Source: Candidatus Cibiobacter qucibialis (GTDB lineage: Bacteria; Bacillota; Clostridia; Oscillospirales; Ruminococcaceae). Taken from it: 33,359 nucleotides of DNA. The notes below the pieces were generated by a model that was not told the DNA's origin, searched no databases, and saw only the letters and a list, made by a program, of their open reading frames with translations. Shown here piece after piece: positions 1 to 6,698 of this stretch. The first letter of the stretch is position 1. Each line of letters opens with the position of its first letter. Where the stretch lies: positions 1-33,359 of the forward strand of contig SAUS01000027.1 of assembly GCA_004000625.1 (NCBI GenBank). Reading direction: 5' to 3'. The translations under genes were made by a program, and so were the position numbers.

Positions 1-55
1 GCAAACGGGCACGGGCGAGCAATGCTCGCCCCTACAAGAGTTTTTCGACAGTCTG
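1..55. repeat. Left copy of 55-nt terminal direct repeat
   Basis: These 55 bases are identical to positions 33305-33359. An exact overlap of 55 nt is what a de Bruijn assembler leaves when it closes a circle, so the true length is probably 33,304 bp. Caution: the overlap carries a REP-like palindrome that may occur elsewhere in the host genome, so a false closure between two repeat copies is possible. Confidence 0.9.
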
Positions 56-86
56 GGGCGAGCACTGCCCGCCCGTGCTGATTTGC
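1..86. repeat. REP/MITE-like palindromic element
   Basis: Positions 13-31 form a perfect hairpin (GGGCGAGC, AAT loop, GCTCGCCC) followed by CCCTACA. The outer arms also pair: 1-16 is an imperfect inverted repeat of 71-86. Related units with the same GCCCCTACA edge lie at 33234-33260 (opposite orientation) and 12681-12706. There is no coding content. It resembles the short interspersed palindromes of clostridial genomes; family membership is inference. Confidence 0.6.
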
Positions 87-119
87 CATGCAAGAGGCTT
101 TTCCGATGCAGAAATAAAG

Positions 120-153
120 CGAGCAGCAAAGCGGTTTTTCGCTTTGCTGCTCG
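120..153. terminator. Rho-independent terminator, probably bidirectional
   Basis: A perfect 14-bp stem (CGAGCAGCAAAGCG, 120-133, with CGCTTTGCTGCTCG, 140-153) and a 6-nt loop GTTTTT. A T-rich tract follows on both strands. It sits just after the PP2C stop codon on the minus strand and could also end plus-strand transcription arriving from the CARF-sigma operon across the junction. Confidence 0.8.
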
Positions 154-157
154 TTTG

Positions 158-841
158 TTATTCCTCCTCGCCGCAATACAGGATCGCTACACTGACGTCA
201 TCCTCTGTGGCCGGGATCATTTTTTCCTTTATAACATGCGCCAAGGCTTCCGTAACGGTCTTTTCATCGTTCTCTGTCAGCCAGTCACACAGGCGCTCCA
301 CGGCGGGGGCGGGCTGCTGCTGCTGTCTGTCAAACAGGGTATCGCCGCCGCCGTCGCTTGTCAGCAGCACGGCGTAGGGCTCGTGCAGCTCCCCGCTGCG
401 AATGCGCAGATGCTGCGCGGCGCCCGGTTCGGACAGGAAATACGTTTCGTTGCTGGCATGGCCGTTCTCCGGTGCCGAGAACACTACGGCAGTGTCCTGC
501 CGGATACGGAAGATGTAGCCATCGCCGATATGCCCGCAAAGCCAGCGTCCGTCCGCATGGGCGGCATAAAACAGCAGCGTGCAGTAGCATTCCTCCGGCG
601 GCATGCCCAGCACCTCCAGCGCCGCCTGACCCGCTGCCGCCGCGGCGGCGGCGGCTTCCTCCGGCGGCATAGCGTAGAGCGTATCAAACGCGATCTGCAG
701 GTAATCGGGAATCCACTCCATCATACGCTGCGCAGCCCTTTCACTGTGGGGGCAGCTGCCTGCACCGTCGCAGAGCACGACCCCCGCCAATGCGCCGCGC
801 ACAAAGCCTGCGGCGCGGTCCTGGCAGGGCTTTCCCGTCAT
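158..841 (-). CDS. PP2C-like Ser/Thr phosphatase (TerY-P triad type), N-terminus possibly frameshifted
   Basis: The 227-residue protein carries the PP2C metal-binding acidic residues in order: QD (D8), CDGAG (D25), IGDGY (D107), SDGGG (D163) and EDDVS (D214/D215). Such phosphatases remove phosphate from Ser/Thr using two Mn/Mg ions; in TerY-P modules they oppose the partner kinase. The likely partners are the kinase at 23490-26720 and the vWA protein at 22800-23486. ATG 841 is the only ordinary in-frame start. However, the codons upstream (842 to about 886) still read as PP2C (KVSAAYACGRHHSM), matching the family's usual beginning. An upstream ATG at about 894 lies in the wrong frame and would join if the A-run at about 880-883 had one more base. 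So either the start is at 841 with a lost first strand, or there is a one-base deletion, sequencing error or frameshift. Confidence 0.8.
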   Translation of the reverse strand: MTGKPCQDRAAGFVRGALAGVVLCDGAGSCPHSERAAQRMMEWIPDYLQIAFDTLYAMPPEEAAAAAAAAGQAALEVLGMPPEECYCTLLFYAAHADGRWLCGHIGDGYIFRIRQDTAVVFSAPENGHASNETYFLSEPGAAQHLRIRSGELHEPYAVLLTSDGGGDTLFDRQQQQPAPAVERLCDWLTENDEKTVTEALAHVIKEKMIPATEDDVSVAILYCGEEE

Positions 842-933
842 ACTATGATGCCGCCCGCAAGCGTAGGCGGCCGAAACTTTTGCGTTGATAGGATCATCTC
901 CCTGTAAGCCCCCTGCGCGGGGCGGTTTACTTC

Positions 934-963
934 ATTATACACTAAAATGCGGATGCTGCACAA
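934..963 (-). promoter_or_regulatory. Sigma-A-type promoter for PP2C gene
   Basis: On the minus strand TTGTGC (958-963), an 18-bp spacer and a perfect TATAAT (934-939) stand about 95-120 nt upstream of the phosphatase. The same TTGTGC/TATAAT pair occurs before the gene at 3387-3902. It differs from the TTAACT/TATAG class found elsewhere on this replicon. Confidence 0.55.
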
Positions 964-968
964 CTTTT

Positions 969-1136
969 TTAAGTGTCCAGGGCATCCACCCGCCGCCCCT
1001 TGCGGCGGTAATCGGTCTTTTTGCGCATGATGCGCGGGCAGAGCTTGACGCCCTGCCACAGTGCGCGGTCGGCCCGCACGGCGGCGCGCTGCGCCTTTTT
1101 GGACTGCTTGTCCAGCGGAACAAATGTATTTTTCAA
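969..1136 (-). CDS. Small basic protein, 55 aa, unknown
   Basis: A short Lys/Arg-rich protein (residues include KNTFVPLDKQSKKAQRA and RRKGRRVDALDT), very basic. I chose the TTG start at 1134-1136 because it overlaps the TGA stop of the upstream gene (TTGA), with a purine-rich site (GGGGAAGG) about 10 nt before it, suggesting translational coupling. Short proteins of this basic type occur in clostridial mobile elements; I recognise no named family. A nucleic-acid-binding role is a guess from charge alone. Confidence 0.5.
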   Translation of the reverse strand: MKNTFVPLDKQSKKAQRAAVRADRALWQGVKLCPRIMRKKTDYRRKGRRVDALDT

Positions 1137-1507
1137 AACCAACCCTTCCCCTCTTTTGTTTCCTTGCGCCGGGCCTCGGTGTCTCTCCACTCTCCGTAGA
1201 GCTCCGCCGCCTCGGCGGAGATGTCATTGACCACGAGGTCTGCCAGCCGCTGATACGCCTGGCTGCCCCATTGGAACAAACCGGTATCCAGCCTTCTCTG
1301 ACTCATCGAGATGATTTTTCCGGTATACCCTTCCAGTGTCATGCTATGGTAGAGATTGTAAAACAATCCATCGGTTTGGAGGGGGAAAATGATCTGCATG
1401 AGCGTCTTGCGCTCCTCAGAGGGAAATTCTTTTACAGTGTTCTTTTCCATGCTGTCGGCGATGAGAAGGTCTCGGTAGAGAAGTTCTTCAAATGTATTAC
1501 ATTCCAT
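1133..1507 (-). CDS. Hypothetical protein, 124 aa, paralogous C-terminus with upstream gene
   Basis: The start is ATG 1507, preceded by AAAGGAG at 8 nt; an in-frame TTG further upstream lies on the ribosome site itself and is less likely. The protein is mostly helical and acidic/amphipathic. Its C-terminal motif (RLADLVVNDISAEAAELYGEW) closely matches the end of its upstream neighbour (LLADLAANDITAEARSLYNPW), so the two look like diverged paralogues, this one shorter. There is no signal peptide and no catalytic motif. It is the second gene of the minus-strand operon starting at 2205. Confidence 0.7.
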   Translation of the reverse strand: MECNTFEELLYRDLLIADSMEKNTVKEFPSEERKTLMQIIFPLQTDGLFYNLYHSMTLEGYTGKIISMSQRRLDTGLFQWGSQAYQRLADLVVNDISAEAAELYGEWRDTEARRKETKEGKGWF

Positions 1508-1536
1508 AGTAATTTCTCCTTTCAAAAGTAGAGGGG

Positions 1537-2205
1537 TTAGGCCCAGGCCAGGTCGCGGAAGGCGGCCTGACAGTAGTAGGACCAGGGGTTGTAGAGGCTG
1601 CGGGCCTCCGCCGTGATGTCGTTCGCGGCAAGATCGGCCAGCAGCTCGGCCTCGCGGCTGAACCGCTCCGCACCGATGCGGTTGACCTTGCGGAACAAGG
1701 TCTGAAAGTAACTGTCCAGCCCGCTGTCGCCGGGGCCGAAACGAGTGATCAATTCTTCACGAGCTTGCCGCCGGATGCTCCGGATGTAATCATCCAGAGT
1801 GAATTCATCTGGGTTTTCATTGAACACGTTGTCGCAGCGTCTCCGGTAGAACTCCTCTGTGTGCTTGAGCGGGAGAAGCCGCTTCATGACGGCCTGGCGC
1901 TCCTCAAAAGAATGGGGCGCAGGAGCTTTTTGGGGAAGCTCCTTGTCCAGGTAGGCCTGCATCAGGTCTGCCAGGAAGTCATCCTCGTAGAGCAGCGGCT
2001 CACCATCATCCCCCACAGGAAATCCGTACTGCCGTTCTTCCTCGGCACTGCCCTGTGCGCGGTACATGATGGTGAGAGCCAAGACCGTTTTCCAGCCCTG
2101 CTCGGGGGTCTGCATACCGAACAGCCATGCGAAGTTGCGCTCCATCGTGGGGAACATATCCTCGGAAGCGGAGAAGTAACGGGATTTATTGTTGATGGTG
2201 ATCAT
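1537..2205 (-). CDS. Hypothetical protein, 222 aa, first gene of sigma-like-promoter operon
   Basis: The start ATG 2205 has AAGGAGG at 8 nt. The protein is soluble, acidic and largely helical, with no signal peptide or membrane segment. The C-terminal segment LLADLAANDITAEARSLYNPW recurs in the next gene, 29 nt downstream. I recognise no family. It is driven by one of the five TTAACT-N17-TATAG promoters (2250-2278), which also precede exported proteins, so it may be the cytoplasmic arm of the same regulon. That link is inference from the shared promoter. Confidence 0.75.
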   Translation of the reverse strand: MITINNKSRYFSASEDMFPTMERNFAWLFGMQTPEQGWKTVLALTIMYRAQGSAEEERQYGFPVGDDGEPLLYEDDFLADLMQAYLDKELPQKAPAPHSFEERQAVMKRLLPLKHTEEFYRRRCDNVFNENPDEFTLDDYIRSIRRQAREELITRFGPGDSGLDSYFQTLFRKVNRIGAERFSREAELLADLAANDITAEARSLYNPWSYYCQAAFRDLAWA

Positions 2206-2249
2206 AGGATTTTCCTCCTTAGTTTTTGTTTGTTTGTCCTTACATCTAC

Positions 2250-2278
2250 CCTATAGGGACGGTGTGCGGGAAAGTTAA
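2250..2278 (-). promoter_or_regulatory. TTAACT-N17-TATAGG promoter, copy 1
   Basis: On the minus strand TTAACT (2273-2278), exactly 17 bp, then TATAGG (2250-2255), then GTAGATGTAAGGA. The -10 region lies in the palindrome CCCTATAGGG. It belongs to a set of five with the same spacing and the same TGTAAGR just downstream, upstream of the 1537-2205 gene. Confidence 0.75.
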
Positions 2279-2325
2279 AGAGTTCCAAAAAAATTCAGGA
2301 AAAATCCCGGACCTCCTTTTCTGCT

Positions 2326-3243
2326 TTAATCCATCAGGAACGCATCGGGGTTTTCCTGGGCGTCCAGAATGGGGCAGTGGTAAACGTCGTGGCCGAAGTC
2401 ACCGCAGAACACACAGTCACCGGTCCATGGGGGCATATTGGGGTCCGGTTCCCCTTCCTCGTAGCCGAAGATCACGTTGCGCGGACCTTTGACGTAGAAC
2501 GTGCCGTCCGGGCGCTGGACAACACCGCCTTCGGGAATGTCGGGCGAACCCTCGGGGTAGATGCGGTCTCCCTTAGCGGTCACAGCATAGCCCGGGTCCG
2601 CGGGCTGGGCGGCTTCGGCGGCGGGCTGTTCAGCCGCCTGCGCAGCGGCAGTCTGCTCCGCAGCCTGGGCCGCGGCCTGCTGCTGGGCGGCCACGGTGGC
2701 CGCCTGCTGCTCCGCCGTTTTCTTTACGGCGCAGGTATCGGCCGTATGCCCCGTGCCGCCGCAGTAGCTGCACTTGACGACCTCCTGCACAACGAGGTTG
2801 TAGGTGGTGGACACGCCGCCCGCCGTGCTGGCCGCCGTGATGGTGGTCTGCCCGGGCGCATGGGTCGTAATGACGCCGCTGTCGTCGATGGTGGCGACGC
2901 TCTCATCGGCGGAGGTCCATGTGATGGTCTTATCGGCGGCGTCCTCCGGCAGGACCGTCGCATGCAGCGTCCAGGTCATGCCGTTGTTCAGGATGCCGCC
3001 CTCCTGCTCCAGCGTCACGCTGGTGGGCACGACCACAGCAGGCATCGGCTCCGGCGTGGGGGCCGGGGTGGCCATGGCTTCCGGCGCAGCGGTCTCGGGG
3101 GTGGCTTCCTCGCTGCGGGAGGTCTCGGCAGACCGGGGAATCTCCTGCACGGCATTGCTGCCGCACCCCGCCAGGCTGAACACAGCTACCAGCGCAGCCG
3201 CCGCAGTGAGGATACGAGTTTTATTTACAGTGATCTTTTTCAT
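2326..3243 (-). CDS. Lipoprotein with Big_2-like domain and two CCHC zinc knuckles
   Basis: The 305-residue precursor has a Lys-rich start, a hydrophobic stretch and lipobox LAGC (C27), so it should be lipidated and held on the outer face of the membrane. A Pro/Glu/Thr-rich linker (about 40-70) leads to a Big_2-like Ig domain (about 72-152: VTLEQ...TWTSADESVATIDDSGVITTHAPG...TIT). Two cysteine clusters follow: CSYCGGTGHTADTC (158-171) and CVFCGDFGHDVYHC (277-290). Both fit C-x2-C-x4-H-x4-C exactly, the spacing of retroviral-type zinc knuckles. An Ala/Gln-rich segment lies between them. Knuckles of this kind normally bind nucleic acid inside cells; here they would be outside. The start ATG 3243 has AAAGGAG; the promoter is at 3287-3315. 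Confidence 0.85.
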   Translation of the reverse strand: MKKITVNKTRILTAAAALVAVFSLAGCGSNAVQEIPRSAETSRSEEATPETAAPEAMATPAPTPEPMPAVVVPTSVTLEQEGGILNNGMTWTLHATVLPEDAADKTITWTSADESVATIDDSGVITTHAPGQTTITAASTAGGVSTTYNLVVQEVVKCSYCGGTGHTADTCAVKKTAEQQAATVAAQQQAAAQAAEQTAAAQAAEQPAAEAAQPADPGYAVTAKGDRIYPEGSPDIPEGGVVQRPDGTFYVKGPRNVIFGYEEGEPDPNMPPWTGDCVFCGDFGHDVYHCPILDAQENPDAFLMD

Positions 3244-3286
3244 GTTTTTTCTCCTTTGTGTTTGGGTTTTGTTTTCTTACACAAAG

Positions 3287-3315
3287 GCTATAGGGTATGC
3301 GGCGGGGGAAGTTAA
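3287..3315 (-). promoter_or_regulatory. TTAACT-N17-TATAGC promoter, copy 2
   Basis: On the minus strand TTAACT (3310-3315), 17 bp, TATAGC (3287-3292), then TGTAAG. It drives the zinc-knuckle lipoprotein and has the same architecture as the copies at 2250, 4093, 5149 and 30868. Confidence 0.75.
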
Positions 3316-3386
3316 AGGCCAACCAAAACTTTTGGACAAATAAAAAAAGAAAAGCCGCTCGCGGTCAGGCGAGCGGTTGGGTCCAG

Positions 3387-3902
3387 TTAATATTTTTTGT
3401 ATTGCTCAATCAACATGTACAGCGCAACGATTTCATCTGCATAGTCTTTGATACCTTGTTCTTTGACATCTTTCAGATATTCGCTGTAATTTGCAGAATA
3501 AGCAATTGGACACATTTTGGATAATAGGAACCGGAAGCTGCCACACAAATAATGCAGGTCTTCTCTGTTCATATCCTCAATTTTCATGTCATCCATGAAA
3601 TTTCTCAATGTAATATTGAGCATTTCATTGACCTTGTTTGCATTGATAACGGATGGTTTTATATCCTTGTACGGTTCAAGACGATGCAAAATAACATCTT
3701 TCAGCGCTTCACGCAAGGAGATTTCTTCCGGACATTGTTCTACCTCTCCATCACACATTTCGGTTTCGAGGTCATGAATGGAGGCTTCACAGACACATCG
3801 TTTCCAAAAGTCATCGCCCGTATCATATGACAAAAGCTCATCGAAAATCTCACAAATGCTTTTGAGTGAATACATTCGGTATTCGACATCGTATTTGTCC
3901 AT
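3387..3902 (-). CDS. Hypothetical soluble protein, 171 aa
   Basis: The start ATG 3902 has AAAAGGAAG upstream. The protein is acidic, helix-rich and cytoplasmic, with several cysteines (CVCEAS, MCDGEVEQC) and a C-terminus YADEIVALYMLIEQYKKY, faintly like the ALY/LYxxW ends of the genes at 1133-2205. I do not recognise a family. Its DNA is markedly more AT-rich than the flanking lipoprotein genes, and it uses an ordinary sigma-A-like promoter (4013-4040) with an operator-like palindrome, suggesting a separate origin and control. Confidence 0.7.
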   Translation of the reverse strand: MDKYDVEYRMYSLKSICEIFDELLSYDTGDDFWKRCVCEASIHDLETEMCDGEVEQCPEEISLREALKDVILHRLEPYKDIKPSVINANKVNEMLNITLRNFMDDMKIEDMNREDLHYLCGSFRFLLSKMCPIAYSANYSEYLKDVKEQGIKDYADEIVALYMLIEQYKKY

Positions 3903-4012
3903 TTATTTTTCTTCCTTTTCAAAATAAGTAAGCAGCCAAATGATAAAAATACACCTAACCGCTCAACTTGTTATTTTAAATTATTTTGTGCTATTCTCTT
4001 TGCTACATATTT

Positions 4013-4040
4013 ATTATATCTGCTTTGCAGCAAAGCACAA
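4013..4040 (-). promoter_or_regulatory. Promoter with palindromic operator for 3387-3902
   Basis: Minus strand TTGTGC (4035-4040), 16 bp, perfect TATAAT (4013-4018). The spacer is filled by the 17-nt palindrome TGCTTTGCAGCAAAGCA (4021-4037), well placed for a repressor competing with RNA polymerase. Confidence 0.55.
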
Positions 4041-4092
4041 GATTCTTTGCAGTAAAGTGCTCAAAGATTTTTCTCGGATTTTATTTTTTATT

Positions 4093-4121
4093 TTAACTTT
4101 GCCGTATCCACACCCTATAGT
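4093..4121 (+). promoter_or_regulatory. TTAACT-N17-TATAGT promoter, copy 3
   Basis: Plus strand TTAACT (4093-4098), 17 bp, TATAGT (4116-4121), then TGGTGTAAGGA. It drives the secreted zinc-ribbon protein at 4203. Confidence 0.75.
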
Positions 4122-4202
4122 CATGGTGTAAGGAGGCAGCAAACCGATCGGATGTTTCCCTGCAAAGAAAAAATCTATCTGTCACAAAAAGGAGAATGTG
4201 TT

Positions 4203-5072
4203 ATGAAAAAGACTTCGTTTCTGAAAAAACTGACCGCTATGGCCGCCACGCTGGCCATGACCTGTGTGATGGCTGTCGGTGCTTTTGCCGCCGAGCCCGC
4301 CGTGGACTACAAGCTGGATTCCGCCTCCATCAGCGTGGGCGAGACCTGGACGATGTCGGTCCCTGCCGGCGGCATGTACGACTGGAATCTGAGCAGCGAG
4401 TACATTGCCTACGGCCCCAGCATGGCCGACAAGGAGGGCGTGCTCAAGCAGGTCGGCTACGAGACAGCGAATGGCGTTAGCACGATCACCTATGAGGCCA
4501 TGATGCCCGGCACCTGCACCGTGACCCTGACGGACCGCAGCTTTGCCAAGATCGCCGAGGCGACTGTCACCGTCACCGACGGCAGCGCCGCGCCCGACAC
4601 GCCCAGCGTCGACACGCCCAGCACCGACAACAAGGTTGCCGAAACGCCCGCCGCAGCCAGCGCACCGTCTGCCGCTGCAGCGGTGAGCACCACCCCCGTT
4701 GACACCCGCACGGCCCAGCAGCGGGAGATCGACGAGGCCAAGGCCAACGGCACCTGGGGCATCGAGTACACCACCTGCCAGAAGTGCGGCTACCACAACT
4801 GGACCCGCAAGGGCAACGTCTATGTCTGCGATACCTGCGGCAATGAGACGACCACCGTTGTGAGCGCCAAGGGCGTCAAGGGCTACGTCGGCAGTGGTGC
4901 TATCGCACCCGTCGCCAACAAGGCTGCCGCCCCCGAGACCCGCTACGCCAACGCAAAGCAGGCCCAGGCCGCCGCAGATGCCCGCGAAGCCGCCTACGCC
5001 GCCGCTGTTGCTGCGTTCCAGAAGCAGATCGCCGCGAACGAAGCTGCCTATCTGGCCGCTATCGCCAAGTAA
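4203..5072 (+). CDS. Secreted Ala-rich protein with zinc ribbon
   Basis: The start ATG 4203 follows AAAAGGAG; in-frame codons further upstream lack a ribosome site. The 289-residue precursor has a Sec signal peptide (MKKTSFLKKL, hydrophobic core, cleavage near AFA-AEP). A beta-rich domain follows (about 30-125, ending VTVTLTD...ATVTVTDG, Ig/bacterial-pilin-like pattern), then a Pro/Thr/Ala linker. A four-Cys ribbon comes next (CQKCGYHNWTRKG, CDTCG; two CxxC pairs 15 residues apart). The C-terminus is a long Ala-rich helix (NAKQAQAAADAREAAYAAAV). There is no sortase motif or lipobox, so it is probably released or wall-associated. The organisation parallels the knuckle lipoprotein at 2326-3243. 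Function unknown. Confidence 0.8.
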   Translation: MKKTSFLKKLTAMAATLAMTCVMAVGAFAAEPAVDYKLDSASISVGETWTMSVPAGGMYDWNLSSEYIAYGPSMADKEGVLKQVGYETANGVSTITYEAMMPGTCTVTLTDRSFAKIAEATVTVTDGSAAPDTPSVDTPSTDNKVAETPAAASAPSAAAAVSTTPVDTRTAQQREIDEAKANGTWGIEYTTCQKCGYHNWTRKGNVYVCDTCGNETTTVVSAKGVKGYVGSGAIAPVANKAAAPETRYANAKQAQAAADAREAAYAAAVAAFQKQIAANEAAYLAAIAK

Positions 5073-5086
5073 CCGCATATTCCCTA

Positions 5087-5127
5087 AGAGGGCTGCTGCC
5101 GCAGTGGGCAGCAGCCCTCTTTTTTTC
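5087..5127 (+). terminator. Rho-independent terminator
   Basis: A perfect 14-bp stem (AGAGGGCTGCTGCC, 5087-5100; right arm 5107-5120) with loop GCAGT(G) is followed by a long T-run. It ends the secreted zinc-ribbon gene 15 nt after its stop. Confidence 0.93.
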
Positions 5128-5148
5128 TTTTATTTTTTTACCGTTTCT

Positions 5149-5177
5149 TTAACTTCTCCGCCCGCCGACCCTATAGG
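5149..5177 (+). promoter_or_regulatory. TTAACT-N17-TATAGG promoter, copy 4
   Basis: Plus strand TTAACT (5149-5154), 17 bp, TATAGG (5172-5177), then GTAGATGTAAGGA, almost identical to copy 1. The -10 lies in palindrome ACCCTATAGGGT (5168-5179). It drives the lipoprotein at 5227. Confidence 0.78.
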
Positions 5178-5226
5178 GTAGATGTAAGGAAAAACAAAAC
5201 ACAACTTAGCAAGAGGAGAATATACC

Positions 5227-5925
5227 ATGAAAAAATTCCGTAAACTGTCCGCCCTGATCCTTTCCGCCCTCGCTTCCTTCACCCTGCTGGTCGGCTGCGG
5301 CGCGGCCCCGGTGGAAGACACCACCCCCGCCGAGAGTGCGCCTGTTGTCGAAGAAACCGCCCCGGAGACCACGCCGGAAGCCACCCCCGAAGAAACGCCG
5401 GCCCCGCAGAGCGATACCACCGAAGAAAAGACCGAGAGCCTGCGGGAATTCCGCTTTACCACCGGCCTTGGCGGCGCCAACGGCGATTTTCTCTACGATG
5501 AGGATGGCCGCCTGAGCCACATCACGCTGGGTATCTACGACGACTTTTCCCAGGATTACGACATCAATTTTGACTATACAGACGGAAAGGCTTCCGCGCG
5601 CTTTGACGCCGCGCAGGCTGCCGCTATGGAAGGCTCGCCCTATGTGCTGGAGGTCACCGACCTGACTCTCAAAGATGACGGGACCCCCGATGCTCTGAGC
5701 GCCTGCACCGACTGCGCTGTTTATATTGAATTCAACGAGGACGGTCTCCCCTCCTTCTTTGCCGTCGCGCAGGAGGATGTGGGCTACCAGATCACCTACA
5801 CCCGCACCGACGATGGCCGCCTGACTATGGACAGCGCCCAGTGCGTTTATGGATACATCTACAACCACAGCGCCGAACCTACCAATGACTTCTTCACGCC
5901 CACCGGCGAGATCCTCTACCAATAA
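5227..5925 (+). CDS. Lipoprotein, 232 aa, unknown beta-rich domain
   Basis: ATG 5227 is preceded by AGAGGAG. The signal sequence with lipobox LVGC (C24) predicts membrane anchoring outside the cell. A Glu/Pro/Thr-rich low-complexity spacer (about 27-72) leads to a domain of repeated strands with DGRL/DGK turns (FLYDEDGRLSHITL, FDYTDGKASARF, YTRTDDGRLTM), reminiscent of YD-repeat or WD/meander folds, without confident family assignment. Two cysteines (CTDC) are in the domain. It has its own copy of the shared promoter and ends before a strong convergent terminator. Confidence 0.8.
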   Translation: MKKFRKLSALILSALASFTLLVGCGAAPVEDTTPAESAPVVEETAPETTPEATPEETPAPQSDTTEEKTESLREFRFTTGLGGANGDFLYDEDGRLSHITLGIYDDFSQDYDINFDYTDGKASARFDAAQAAAMEGSPYVLEVTDLTLKDDGTPDALSACTDCAVYIEFNEDGLPSFFAVAQEDVGYQITYTRTDDGRLTMDSAQCVYGYIYNHSAEPTNDFFTPTGEILYQ

Positions 5926-6025
5926 TCTGTCGGGGTCCCGTACCTCCAACCCGATGGATTTCCGGTATTGACGGAACCGCCCAAGGGGCTTTGGGACGAC
6001 CAACCCCACAGGCCGACCCTATAAA

Positions 6026-6059
6026 AACAGCAGGAACTGTCCGGACAGTTCCTGCTGTT
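6026..6059. terminator. Bidirectional terminator between convergent genes
   Basis: A perfect 17-bp palindrome (AACAGCAGGAACTGTCC and its complement) is flanked by an A-run on the left and a T-rich tract on the right. It serves the plus-strand lipoprotein and the minus-strand antitoxin, whose stop abuts it. Confidence 0.9.
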
Positions 6060-6698
6060 CTATTTTTCCAGCAAGTCCTCCATCGCGCAGCCAAGCACTT
6101 TGGAAATCTTATACAAACTCTCCGCGCTTGCCTTGTTGATGTCCTTTTGCCGCTGTTCGTACAGCTGGATGGAGCGCAGGCCGACGCCGGATTTTTTTGC
6201 CAGCTCGGCTTGCGAACAGCCGTAGGCCGTGCGGATACGTTTCAGGTTTGTTTCCGCAAAGTGTTCCCGGATGCGGGCATCCGCAATCCCGGCAAATTTG
6301 CTGACGTCCGCTTCGTGCAGGGTATAATACATTTTTTCCAGTTCCGCAAAGGAAAGCACCTCGAAAATCTCGCTGTACTTTCGCCCGGAGTACCACTGAT
6401 AATACGCAACCGCCCACCCGATCCAATATTCGCAGGAACGCGCATACCGTTCCGGCTGTTCCGGCTGTTCTGTCATCCCGGTCGTCTCCGCAAGGATCTG
6501 CGCAGCCAGTTCAATGCCGCTCTTCCCTGCCAGATACGCGGGTTCTCCGTTTTCCATATGCTTGCTTACCGAACTTACGGTGAACAGCTTTATAAAATTC
6601 TCTCCCGGTACGCCGCAGACACGAATCGCATAGTCGAACGCATCCCCCAAAGCCGCCTGCGCATTACTCAGATAGATTTCTTGGTATGCGTGGGTCAT
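6060..6698 (-). CDS. HTH antitoxin-like partner of DUF3990 toxin
   Basis: 212 residues. The N-terminal half is a helical domain of the kind that accompanies DUF3990 genes (YARSCEYWIGWAVAYYQWYSGRKYSEIF, about 84-112). The C-terminal 65 residues form an XRE-type helix-turn-helix (LKRIRTAYGCSQAELAKKSG, VGLRSIQLYEQRQ). The gene overlaps the end of the upstream toxin by 35 nt, so translation is coupled. Expected role: neutralise the ADP-ribosyltransferase-like protein and repress the promoter at 7378-7406. That is inference from operon structure and domain pairing. Confidence 0.75.
   Translation of the reverse strand: MTHAYQEIYLSNAQAALGDAFDYAIRVCGVPGENFIKLFTVSSVSKHMENGEPAYLAGKSGIELAAQILAETTGMTEQPEQPERYARSCEYWIGWAVAYYQWYSGRKYSEIFEVLSFAELEKMYYTLHEADVSKFAGIADARIREHFAETNLKRIRTAYGCSQAELAKKSGVGLRSIQLYEQRQKDINKASAESLYKISKVLGCAMEDLLEK

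Noticed and set aside
838..1227. 129-residue minus-strand frame over the phosphatase promoter
   Set aside because: It has no ribosome site, overlaps the promoter and the better-supported 55-residue gene, and has shadow-like Arg/Pro composition. Its last codons matter only for the frameshift question.
2377..3315. Long plus-strand frames opposite the lipoprotein gene, and similar long frames opposite Sel1, kinase, Rep, PP2C and the CARF/sigma genes
   Set aside because: Antisense shadows of GC-rich genes: Gly/Arg/His-rich translations, no ribosome sites, and the other strand encodes recognisable domains.
5990..6025. Sixth copy of the shared promoter (CCGACCCTATAAAAAC near 6013-6026)
   Set aside because: It resembles the -10 block but has no TTAACT 17 bp upstream, and it runs into a terminator with no gene downstream on that strand.
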